Assembly (NCBI GenBank): GCA_016209705.1 | Contig: JACQVR010000045.1 | Coordinates: 1-49,256 of the forward strand | Source: Planctomycetota bacterium | Lineage (GTDB): Bacteria > Planctomycetota > MHYJ01 > JACPRB01 | Length of the DNA stretch: 49,256 bases | Reading direction: 5' to 3' | In this document: one piece after another, positions 16,381 to 23,363 of the stretch | Numbering within the stretch: position 1 is the stretch's first letter | Layout: each line of letters opens with the position of its first letter | The notes under the pieces: model-generated | The model's database searches: none | What the model was told of the DNA's origin: nothing | Seen by the model: only the letters and a program-made list of their open reading frames with translations | Program-made: the position numbers and the translations under genes

Positions 16381-18286
16381 ATGAGGTTTATCACCACTAG
16401 TTTGGTCATTTGTGCGCTCGACGTCAGCGCGCCCATCGCGGCGGCCCAGCAGGGCGTTACGCTCACCTCGACGGCTGATTTCGATAAAGGCAATAACGAG
16501 GGCCTGATTTCCACGGCGCAGAATCAGGCGTCACGCGACCGAATCACGGCCGGCACCGTAGGAGCATGGTCCGCCGCCACGGTGCTTCCCTCCGCACGCG
16601 AGGGTAACTCCGTTGTCGCTTACAACGGCTTCCTTGTATTCCATCGGGGGCTTTGTCGGCGGCGGTGTGGGGCGTACCAGCGAAGTCCTGGTAGCGCCGC
16701 TGAATGCGGATGGATCCCTCGGCGCGTGGTCCAACACCACGGCGCTTCCCTTCGTAAGCGTCTTTCACTCCTCCGCCGCTTATAATGGCTTTGTCTATGC
16801 CATTGGAGGCGACGACGGCCCCAACTGGTTGGCCGATGTCGTGTTTGCGCCGATCAACTCGGATGGTTCTGTCGGCGCATGGATCGCGACGTCTTCGCTT
16901 CCATCCCCCCGGTCCGGCCAGCAGTCCTTCGCCTACAACGGTTTCGTTTACGCGGTCGCGGGAGGGGCAGGCTCCCCCATCAGCGAAGTCCTTGTCGCGC
17001 CGATCAAAGCGGACGGCTCCCTGGGCGCGTGGTCTGCCACCACCTCGCTTCCTTCGGAACGATTCACGCATTCCTCCGTCGCCTACAACGGGTTTGTTTA
17101 CACCATCGGAGGTCAGGCCTCGGGCACCCGTTTCAGCGATGTCCTGGTCGCGCCGCTGAATGCGGATGGATCCGTCGGCGCGTGGTCCACCACGACCGCG
17201 CTTCCGTCCGGCCGCAGCAATCACTCCTCCGTTGCGTATAACGGCTTCGTTTACGTCATCGCGGGCATCGACTCCAATCCGGCGCCTTACACGATTTCGA
17301 ATACTGTCCTGGTCGCGCCGCTGAATGCGGATGGATCCGTCGGCGCGTGGTCCGCCACGACCGGGCTTCCCTCCGCGCGCTGGGTTCAATCCTCCGTCGC
17401 CTATAAAGACTTCGTTTATACTCTGGGGGGAGAGGCTGGCGGGAGCGTCATAAACGATGTGGTGGTGGCGCCCATCGACGCCACCGTCGGAAACGTCAAT
17501 CAAACGCCCGCCCTTCTTCGCGGCTCTTATTCTTACCTCGTGGATATGCAAAGCGACACAACCTCACGGTCCATCATCCTCAACGGTCAGACCTCGCCTG
17601 GAGGCCGCGTTCGCTTGCAGATCCGCCTCGCGCCGGACGACACCAAGAGTTTCGGGGAGGAAGAGGTCTTCGATCCCGCTCCGCTGGGAAGCGCCATCCA
17701 AGTCTCCGGCACAGCGCGCTACGTCTGGATCCGCGCGACGTTGGACGATACGCTGAGCACGGACGCTTCTCAACCCACGACCATTTTGGATGTCACCGTT
17801 TCGCCAATGGCGCCTCCCTCCGCGGGTGTCGTGCATGACGGGTTGGGCGCGGACATCGATACGCAGACGTCGACGACGACGATCCAGGCGAACTGGAGCG
17901 GGTTCAGCGCTTCGGGCGAGGACGCCATCGCCTCCTACGAATGGTCGATCGGGAGCGCGTTCGGGCTGACGGACATCCAGGGCTGGACGGATGTGGGGCT
18001 GGCGACCAACGCGACCCATTCGTCGCTGTCGCTGACAGTGGGGACCACCTACTACGTTCAAGTCCGGGCCGTCAGCGATCTCGGCTTGGTGTCGCCAGTC
18101 TCTTCCAGCGACGGCGTCGAGGTTGTGACGCCGCCGAGCGACGGCGGAGATGGCAGCGACAGTGACAGTTCCAGCGGCGGCTGCGGCTCCAGCATCGCCA
18201 CGAGCGGACCCGCCGTCAGCGGCGTCGGGTTCGTCCTGCTGGTCCTCTTCGCCATGGCCGCTCGCTGGAAGCCACGCCGTCAATAA
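16381..18286 (+). pseudogene. Kelch-like repeat surface protein with FnIII domain and C-terminal anchor; one frameshift
   Basis: The ATG at 16381 has AAAGGAA nine bases upstream and a signal peptide (ITTSLVICALDVSAPIAAAQ). At about 16635 one extra base breaks the frame in the middle of a repeat (AYNGFL then YSIGGF); afterwards the frame from 16613 runs to the end. The body holds about six kelch-like repeats of roughly 55-60 residues (YNGFVYAIGG, VLVAPLNADGSVGAW, TTALPSGR). An Ig-like region and an FnIII domain (residues 400-500 of the second frame) follow, then an acidic Ser/Gly linker with GGCGSS, a helix GVGFVLLVLFAMAA and RWKPRRQ. The break may be a sequencing error; otherwise it inactivates the gene. 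Confidence 0.75.
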
Positions 18287-18645
18287 GGCGGACGTTCGGC
18301 GCGGGATCGATTGTAGATGAATAAGATGGACGTGATGAAGCCGTGAACGACGGCGATCGTCACCATCACCTGAGGGATCAAAAAGGGCAGATGAACGCTC
18401 TCGTCCTCGCGGATCGTGAGCGCCAAGGACCCGAACCCGATCGCCGCTCCCATCCATCCCAGGAAGATTCCCAGAGTCACCATCCATAACCACGAAGGCC
18501 GTGACGGCATGTCACGGCTCGAATCGGGATTGATCCGCGTCGCCGGCCTCTTGCGACGCCTCTTCCGCGGCGGGAAAAGGGGAAGGGCCGGCCGGGCGTA
18601 CGCCCTCGCCCTTGCCGAGCGGATGTGAAGAACGCGTCTGGGCAT
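18280..18645 (-). CDS. Small membrane protein with two helices
   Basis: A 121-residue protein. An Arg/Pro-rich N-terminal 45 residues (PPRKRRRKRP) precede two hydrophobic helices (WLWMVTLGIFLGWMGAAIGF and FLIPQVMVTIAVVHGFITS), with a short acidic loop between. I do not recognise it. The ATG at 18645 has GAGGGAG eight bases upstream; a start at the inner Met (18510) is possible and would leave just the two helices. Its end overlaps the end of the convergent kelch-like gene by seven bases. Confidence 0.5.
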   Translation of the reverse strand: MPRRVLHIRSARARAYARPALPLFPPRKRRRKRPATRINPDSSRDMPSRPSWLWMVTLGIFLGWMGAAIGFGSLALTIREDESVHLPFLIPQVMVTIAVVHGFITSILFIYNRSRAERPPY

Positions 18646-18781
18646 GCCGTGCACTCCCTCTTTTGATTATGATCAGCCAGGCGGGAAGGCGTTACTGGCT
18701 TTCAAGGCCGGTCGCCGATTTCTTCCGAAACTTCTCAAAATCCGGTTAAACTCAGGACCCCGGCTTCATCCAGGAAGTCAG

Positions 18782-18979
18782 ATGAAAGAAGCAGATGAAG
18801 TCCTCGATGCCTACCGCCGGCGGCCGGGGCAAGAAACCCTTCGCGACCTCCTGCTGGCGTGGGACCAGTTGAGCTTGGTCAACGAGCACCTCCGCAATTC
18901 TGAAATCCGTATCGAGGGGAGTTACGGTCCGGAGGGGATCTACTATCTCATCAGCGGAGTCGGCAAGCCCCCGCAATGA
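18782..18979 (+). CDS. Small hypothetical protein
   Basis: A 65-residue, mostly helical protein (KEADEVLDAYRRRPGQETLRDLL) ending with a short strand-like segment (GPEGIYYLISGVG). The ATG at 18782 follows GGAAG by five bases. The frame stays open upstream to 18644, but that part is basic and unstructured-looking. No relatives recognised; it could be a chance frame, though codon use looks coding. Confidence 0.45.
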   Translation: MKEADEVLDAYRRRPGQETLRDLLLAWDQLSLVNEHLRNSEIRIEGSYGPEGIYYLISGVGKPPQ

Positions 18980-19102
18980 TCCACTTCCTTCCGAGCGCTC
19001 GGATTCGTCCACCCATTCCGGATGGCGTGAGTTCAAATTTTACTTTCAATTCATCTACAACCCGAATAAAGTGAACGCTCCAACGTAAGGCCGGATGTTC
19101 GC

Positions 19103-20038
19103 ATGGGTGTGCAAGCAATTGGTGGCACCATGACCGCAACATTCCCTCGCACGACGTCCCTGACCCTCGGGGGTTCTTCTCATTTCGAACATTCGCCGCC
19201 GCCCGAACGGCGGTCGCCCGCGGTTCTGGAGCAGACGTGGCATGGCCTCGTCTTGACCGCGAGGAAGGCTCCGCGCGCCTGCATCGGGCGGGCGCAACTC
19301 GACGTCCCCCTGCGTCCGGCGGCGCCGAGCGCGCGAGCATCGATGGAACGTGAACGTATTTGTGCCGTGACCATGGAATTGAAAGACCCGACCACGGGCG
19401 AAACCTATACCGGTCGCGGGGAGCTCCGGTTTTTGGGATTGAAGGAGGGCGCGAAGCTCGCCTTGCCCGCCGCGCCGCCCGACCTTCCCACGGCTACGTT
19501 CGTCCCGATCCGGTTGGACGGCACCGCTTCGGCGCCGGCCGCGCCGCGCGCCGCCAAGCCGGCGGCGGAGCCCACGGCCGAGCTATCGACGGCGCCGCTC
19601 GCTTCGGACCGGCGGACGGAATCGTCCGAGCGCCGCGCTTTCAATTGCCGCCGGCGCGCCGAGCGTTTTCAAATCTACGATTATTCGGTCATCGCGCATG
19701 CGAACGGACGGCTGCTGAGCCTGAGCCGGACCCGCAACATCGCGCAGCGGGTGGTCGATCTGAGCAGCACCGGCATCCAGCTCGAATGCGCGCAGAATCC
19801 CAAGATCGGATCCCAACTCTTCATCACCATCCACCTGAACCGCTTCTCCGACACCATCGCCGCCAGAGCCCGGGTCTTGTGGACCAGCGAATCCCCTTTG
19901 CTCGATGGAAAAATCTTCGCGACGGGGCTGGTGTTCGATGAAATGCATCCCGCGCAACGCCGGCAATTGGAGTACATGGAGCGCTGGTTCAATTCCGCGC
20001 AGGCCAGGATGCGGATGAGCCGGATCGACGGACGCTAA
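19103..20038 (+). CDS. PilZ-domain protein (putative c-di-GMP effector)
   Basis: The C-terminal 125 residues form a PilZ domain: a basic stretch RRAFNCRRRAERF where the family has RxxxR, strands YSVIAHANG, the motif DLSSTGIQLE (D/NxSxxG), and GLVFDEM near the end. PilZ domains bind cyclic di-GMP and change output of motility, polysaccharide or signalling systems. The N-terminal part contains a small beta-rich segment (RICAVTMELKDPTTGETYTG) and an Ala/Pro linker. The start is uncertain: 19103 is the longest ATG frame; 19343 would begin just before the recognisable part. Its stop overlaps the convergent repeat-protein gene by four bases. Confidence 0.75.
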   Translation: MGVQAIGGTMTATFPRTTSLTLGGSSHFEHSPPPERRSPAVLEQTWHGLVLTARKAPRACIGRAQLDVPLRPAAPSARASMERERICAVTMELKDPTTGETYTGRGELRFLGLKEGAKLALPAAPPDLPTATFVPIRLDGTASAPAAPRAAKPAAEPTAELSTAPLASDRRTESSERRAFNCRRRAERFQIYDYSVIAHANGRLLSLSRTRNIAQRVVDLSSTGIQLECAQNPKIGSQLFITIHLNRFSDTIAARARVLWTSESPLLDGKIFATGLVFDEMHPAQRRQLEYMERWFNSAQARMRMSRIDGR

Positions 20039-20709
20039 GAGGTTTTCAACTCAGGGTTGCCCTGTCGGTCGAGGACGTCGATGGAAGCCGCGCCGTCCGG
20101 GCCGACCGTCAAGCCGATGCGCGCCTTTCCCTCGCGGTCCGTCAGGGCCAGATACAGACCTCCATTGCGAAGGGCGCCTACGGTCAGGTGAGAACTCATC
20201 TCCCGCCCCTGGAAGGAGAGGCGCGTCAGACCGGTCTGAAGCACTTCGAAGGCGAGACGTTGCTGGCCGTCCTTGTCGGTGAAGGCGATCCCGGCTTCCC
20301 CCGTATCGCTCACGAAAAGTCCGACGCTGGGCCGGCCGGAGGGATCCTTCAGGAAGAGCGATGGGGTGCCGTTGGGGGCGAGCGTCAGCGCGGCCCGGTT
20401 CTTTCCGGACGCGTCGAAGAGGTTCAGCGCCGGAATGCCGTTTCGGTCGATATCCATCTGGACGCGCGTGTGGCCCTGGCGATCGGTCACGATGAAGCCG
20501 GGCTCATCTCCGTTCACGTCCAGCCCGATGGACGCTTTCCGATCCCGATCGACGAGGAGCAGGCTCGGGTTCCCTTCGGGTGACACCGAGAGCAGCAGGC
20601 GCACGTGGCCGTGCGGGTCGACCAACTCGATGCGCTCCGCCTGAAGGACCCGCGTGGACATGCGGTCCGTGGGGAGCGAGCTTCCTGTCGAAGGATCTTC
20701 TTTCGTCAT
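20035..20709 (-). CDS. Protein made of about eight 23-residue repeats
   Basis: A 224-residue protein almost wholly built of a 23-residue unit with consensus LxDxxGxxRxxLxVxxxGxPSLx; good examples are LFDASGKNRAALTLAPNG and LTDREGKARIGLTVGPDG. The regular D-x-x-G turns and alternating hydrophobics point to a beta-solenoid or a stack of beta hairpins. No signal peptide or helix is seen, so it is probably cytosolic. The function is unknown; similar repeats occur in uncharacterised bacterial proteins. The ATG overlaps the TGA of the upstream truncated gene (ATGA), so it was or is co-translated with a surface-anchored protein. Confidence 0.7.
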   Translation of the reverse strand: MTKEDPSTGSSLPTDRMSTRVLQAERIELVDPHGHVRLLLSVSPEGNPSLLLVDRDRKASIGLDVNGDEPGFIVTDRQGHTRVQMDIDRNGIPALNLFDASGKNRAALTLAPNGTPSLFLKDPSGRPSVGLFVSDTGEAGIAFTDKDGQQRLAFEVLQTGLTRLSFQGREMSSHLTVGALRNGGLYLALTDREGKARIGLTVGPDGAASIDVLDRQGNPELKTS

Positions 20710-21030
20710 TTCCGCAAGCGGGAAAGCTTGATTGTGACATGCTCCCTGGACGAAGCCGAGAAAAACCGCAGGCCCAGCGCCACGATCGTCAGCAGCGCCG
20801 CCAGTCCCGCGAAACCCCCATGCCCATGAAACGGAGGCGCGCCGGCGCCGCATACCTTCTTCGAATCGCCGCCGCCGTGGTCCGTCCGGTCGTCGAAAAC
20901 CAGGCGGAAACCGGCGATGTTGCTCCATTCGCTCACGTTTCCCACGTGGTCCGTGCCGCGGACGCGCCAGTACTTCAGCGACGGCGACACGGTCAGGTTG
21001 AAGCTGGTCGAGATCGTGGTGCTTGAACTT
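20706..21030 (-). pseudogene. 5'-truncated surface protein: FnIII-like end and membrane anchor
   Basis: The readable part covers the last strands of an Ig/FnIII-like domain (SLKYWRVRGTDHVGNVSEWS) and a linker with GGGDSK and Cys-Gly (KVCGAG). A hydrophobic helix (FAGLAALLTIVALGLRFF) and a basic end (SRLRK) complete it. The domain is cut near 21030, where the opposite strand begins to encode another truncated protein. The frame is open up to 21158 but that stretch is the complement of the other gene. The tail belongs to the same anchor type as 18200-18286 and 27350-27477. Confidence 0.65.
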
Positions 21031-21771
21031 TCGGAGCGGAACTTTCCTCCCGTGTTTCCTCGGCTCGGGACGATCGAGGCGGCCGAAGGAGAATGGATCG
21101 AGGTTCCGTTGGAGGTGCTCGACGTCGATGGAGACAATCTTCTTTTTGCCTCCTCCAACCTGCCGGAAGGGGCGGAACTGGATGTCTATAGCGGCGTCCT
21201 GCGCTGGAAGCCGGGGTCCCGCCAGGCGGGGTCGTATCCCGGGATCATCGTGGAAGTGTTTGACGGGCGTTTCCTCGTGAAGGGGACGATCGATCTGAGC
21301 GTCCGAGACGGCCGCGACGCCGGCGATGCGGATGTCTCGCTCCTGCTTCGTTCGGACGACGCGTACCGGCGTCTCGGCGGCTTGAAGCAATGGGGGTCGC
21401 ATCCTTTTTCCCACCGCCTGCTGGAGGCGGTTCGGTTGCTACGTGACCGGGACCGGGAGGTTCGGGGAGAAGCCCTGAAACTTCTTCAAGCGCTGGCGGT
21501 TTCATCGGCTCCTTCCTACGTGAGCATGATATTGAAAGACGTGACCCCTCACGCCTGGCATTTCACGGATGCTCCGGAGGTCCTGAAGTGGCTCGAAACG
21601 TTCCTGGACCGAGGCGAAGAGGCGGGACCGTTGAAGCAATCGCTGAGCCTCATCAACCGCTACAACAAACTCCGGGAGGGGAACCGGTCAGTCAAGTCTG
21701 TCAAGGGAAGCGCTACTTTTGATCTTGTCTCAGCGCTTCGGTCTGGATGGCGCCCAAGTCTCCGAGCATGA
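21030..21771 (+). pseudogene. 5'-truncated protein with Ig-like domain and helical C-terminus
   Basis: Starts abruptly near 21030 with the first strand of an Ig-like (He_PIG/cadherin-like) domain: NFPPVFPRLG, EGEWIEVPLEVLDVDGDNL, LPEGAELD, GVLRWKPG and QAGSYPGIIVEVFDG. A helical region follows (LLEAVRLLRDRDREVRGEAL) with HEAT-like spacing. The N-terminus and signal peptide are missing; an ATG at 20917 opens the frame but the first 35 residues are the complement of the neighbouring anchor gene. The 3' end runs 59 bases into the convergent gene, so the original stop may also be lost. The job of the protein is unknown. Confidence 0.55.
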
Positions 21772-22492
21772 ATCCCAACTTCGCGCCCTGCTGCCCCGAA
21801 GGTCGCCGCTTCAACTGCTCTCCTTGAGGGGCGTTGACACCCGGAAATGGAACGGCGTTGCCGGGCTTGGACGCGCCCTGAGCGGGAATGGTCCCTGGGG
21901 GCGCCCCGAGGGAGGCCGGGCTCGCTCCGGCCGCCGCCAGGGCCTGGTCGGTGATCGAACCGCCGGGTCCGGACCACGGCGGGTTTCCCATTTTCAAGAT
22001 CGCCTCCGACGGTCCTTTTCGGAACACGGCGCCGCCCGAAGTCAGTTGCGCGAGCTTCCAGCCGGCCAGCTCCGGGATTTCCTCCCCCGTCGCGCTGTCG
22101 CGGATGGTTTCTCCTAGATACGCGTTGACCTGAACTTTGCGCGAGGGGAGATAAAGATAGGCGGTCGCCGAACTCAAGTCTCCCTTCACCTGATCGAATC
22201 CGTGAAGCAGGGCGATTTCTGAAAGGTCGGAGCGCCCCGAACGTTTCGAGGCGTTCGATCCGTTCGGCGTCGCCAGGCGCAGCGGATTGGGCAGGTCGCG
22301 GAGCATTTCCGTTCCGCCGGCCTCTCGTTTCTTGGGAATCGGGATCTGAGGCAGGGGTTCCGGGGGCGTCACGTCGGCCGCGAGGGTGGTTTCGTTGGTC
22401 GTCGAGGCCATGTGAAGGCCGACGGCAAATATTCCCAGAAGAAGCAGCGCGTTCATCGCCCACCAGCACGCCAGGAACGTCTTTCGGATCAT
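21713..22492 (-). CDS. Inner-membrane-anchored protein of unknown function
   Basis: A 259-residue protein. One N-terminal helix (FLACWWAMNALLLLGIFAVGL) is followed by a Pro-rich stretch (PPEPLPQIPIPKK). A beta-rich domain comes next (KVQVNAYLGETIRD, IPELAGWKLAQLTSGGAVFRKG), then a Gly/Ala/Pro-rich tail. Helix, proline linker and a small domain ending in a strand resemble type II secretion GspC proteins in plan, but similarity is weak and no secretion genes are adjacent. The ATG at 22492 has GGGAGGA five bases upstream. Its 3' end overlaps the convergent truncated gene. Confidence 0.55.
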   Translation of the reverse strand: MIRKTFLACWWAMNALLLLGIFAVGLHMASTTNETTLAADVTPPEPLPQIPIPKKREAGGTEMLRDLPNPLRLATPNGSNASKRSGRSDLSEIALLHGFDQVKGDLSSATAYLYLPSRKVQVNAYLGETIRDSATGEEIPELAGWKLAQLTSGGAVFRKGPSEAILKMGNPPWSGPGGSITDQALAAAGASPASLGAPPGTIPAQGASKPGNAVPFPGVNAPQGEQLKRRPSGQQGAKLGFMLGDLGAIQTEALRQDQK

Positions 22493-22672
22493 GGATCCTC
22501 CCGGCCGCGGCCCAGAAGAGACGGGTGGTCCTTCTTCCGGAGCGCGGAGTTCTAACAAAGATACGAAAACGGCGATGCGGCGTTGGGAACCGAGTGCCCA
22601 GCGCGGCGAAGCCGCAACTCAATCTTTCCCAAGCGGTTTCTCGCCGCGCTGGGAGCCGCCTTCGCCATCCGA

Positions 22673-22740
22673 CTTCGCCAAGGCTTCGTCGGACAGGAGG
22701 CTCGCCGTAGCTTTCTTGCCCGCCGAAGCTTTAGCGAAGG
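22673..22740. repeat. Imperfect inverted repeat (CTTCGCCAAGGCTTCG type)
   Basis: CTTCGCCAAGGCTTCGTCGG is mirrored by CCGAAGCTTTAGCGAAGG some 30 bases later, forming an imperfect hairpin of about 17 pairs. It lies in the same gene-free stretch as the MITE-like element that follows and resembles short dispersed hairpins common in environmental genomes. Bases 22560-22672 hold nothing recognised. Confidence 0.45.
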
Positions 22741-22767
22741 TGGGAGCGGAGGCGGGTCCATAGGAAC

Positions 22768-22905
22768 CGTGAAGAAATAAACGCTTTATCTATGTGATGA
22801 ACCGCCAAAACGCAAAAGCGCCATTGGAAGTTATTACGGGAGCTTTTATTGCGTTTTGGCGCTTTAGCGGTTTATCCAGGAAATAGAGCACTTATTTTTT
22901 CACGA
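22768..22905. repeat. MITE-like inverted repeat, copy 2 (most complete)
   Basis: The best preserved of three copies. Its left arm runs from CGTGAAGAAATAA through GATGAACCGCC to AAAACGCAAAAGCGCC. Its right arm is GCGTTTTGGCGCTTTAGCGG followed by TTTATCCAGGAAATAGAGC and TTATTTTTTCACG. The arms are about 45-50 bases and mostly complementary. Between them are about 30 bases without coding capacity. Copies at 14209 and 40181 share arms but differ in the centre. Confidence 0.65.
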
Positions 22906-22907
22906 AT

Positions 22908-22968
22908 CCATAGTCCAGAGTCCGAAGTCAGGTCTTCGGTTCGTGGGACTCTGGACCCTGGACTATGG
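22908..22968. repeat. GGACTCT-type hairpin
   Basis: CCATAGTCCAGAGTCC at the left and GGACTCT...CTGGACTATGG at the right form a hairpin with eleven perfect outer pairs. Tandem GTCCAGA units are shared with 41515-41548 and 42358-42395. It directly abuts MITE-like copy 2. Confidence 0.6.
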
Positions 22969-23048
22969 ACTGTGGACTTCGCGGGAACTTTCCCCATCTT
23001 GCGGGCGACAGAAGAATCAGAGCGCACGGAGAAAGAAGAAGACCAACC

Positions 23049-23273
23049 ATAGAGGCACGGAGACACGGAGAAGATTTATTGAGGAGATCGGGAGATGCGG
23101 GGAGATGGGGTGATGTCGACCGATGCGGCAATTCGGATTCGGACTTTATCTCCCCATCGCGACATATCTGCCTATCTCCAAGGAGATCTGGAGATGGGGG
23201 GAGATAAGGAGATATTTTCTTGGGGAGCGTTGGCTCCGTCGAACACTCCTTTCGATCTCCATATCTCCAGCAA
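23049..23273. repeat. GGAGAT-rich dispersed repeat, copy 1
   Basis: Begins with AGGCACGGAGACACGGAGAAGATTT and ends with an 82 bp core (23192-23273) that includes GGGAGCGTTGGCTCCGTCG. The core and the start recur at 49031-49159 with few changes. Relative to that copy this one carries about 100 extra bases of GGAGAT/ATCTCC units (23095-23190). The abundant GGAGA and TCTCC tracts allow several foldings. No protein is encoded. Confidence 0.65.
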
Positions 23274-23363
23274 TCTCCACATCCCCCAGATTTTTCTCCG
23301 TGTCTCCGTGACTCCGTGGTTATTCTTCTCCGTGCGCTCCGTCTCCTCTGTGACCTCCCGGCC

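Noticed and set aside
20710..21414. N-terminal extension of the 23-residue-repeat protein
   Set aside because: The frame is open, but repeats start after 20709, and the extension overlaps two other recognisable gene fragments.
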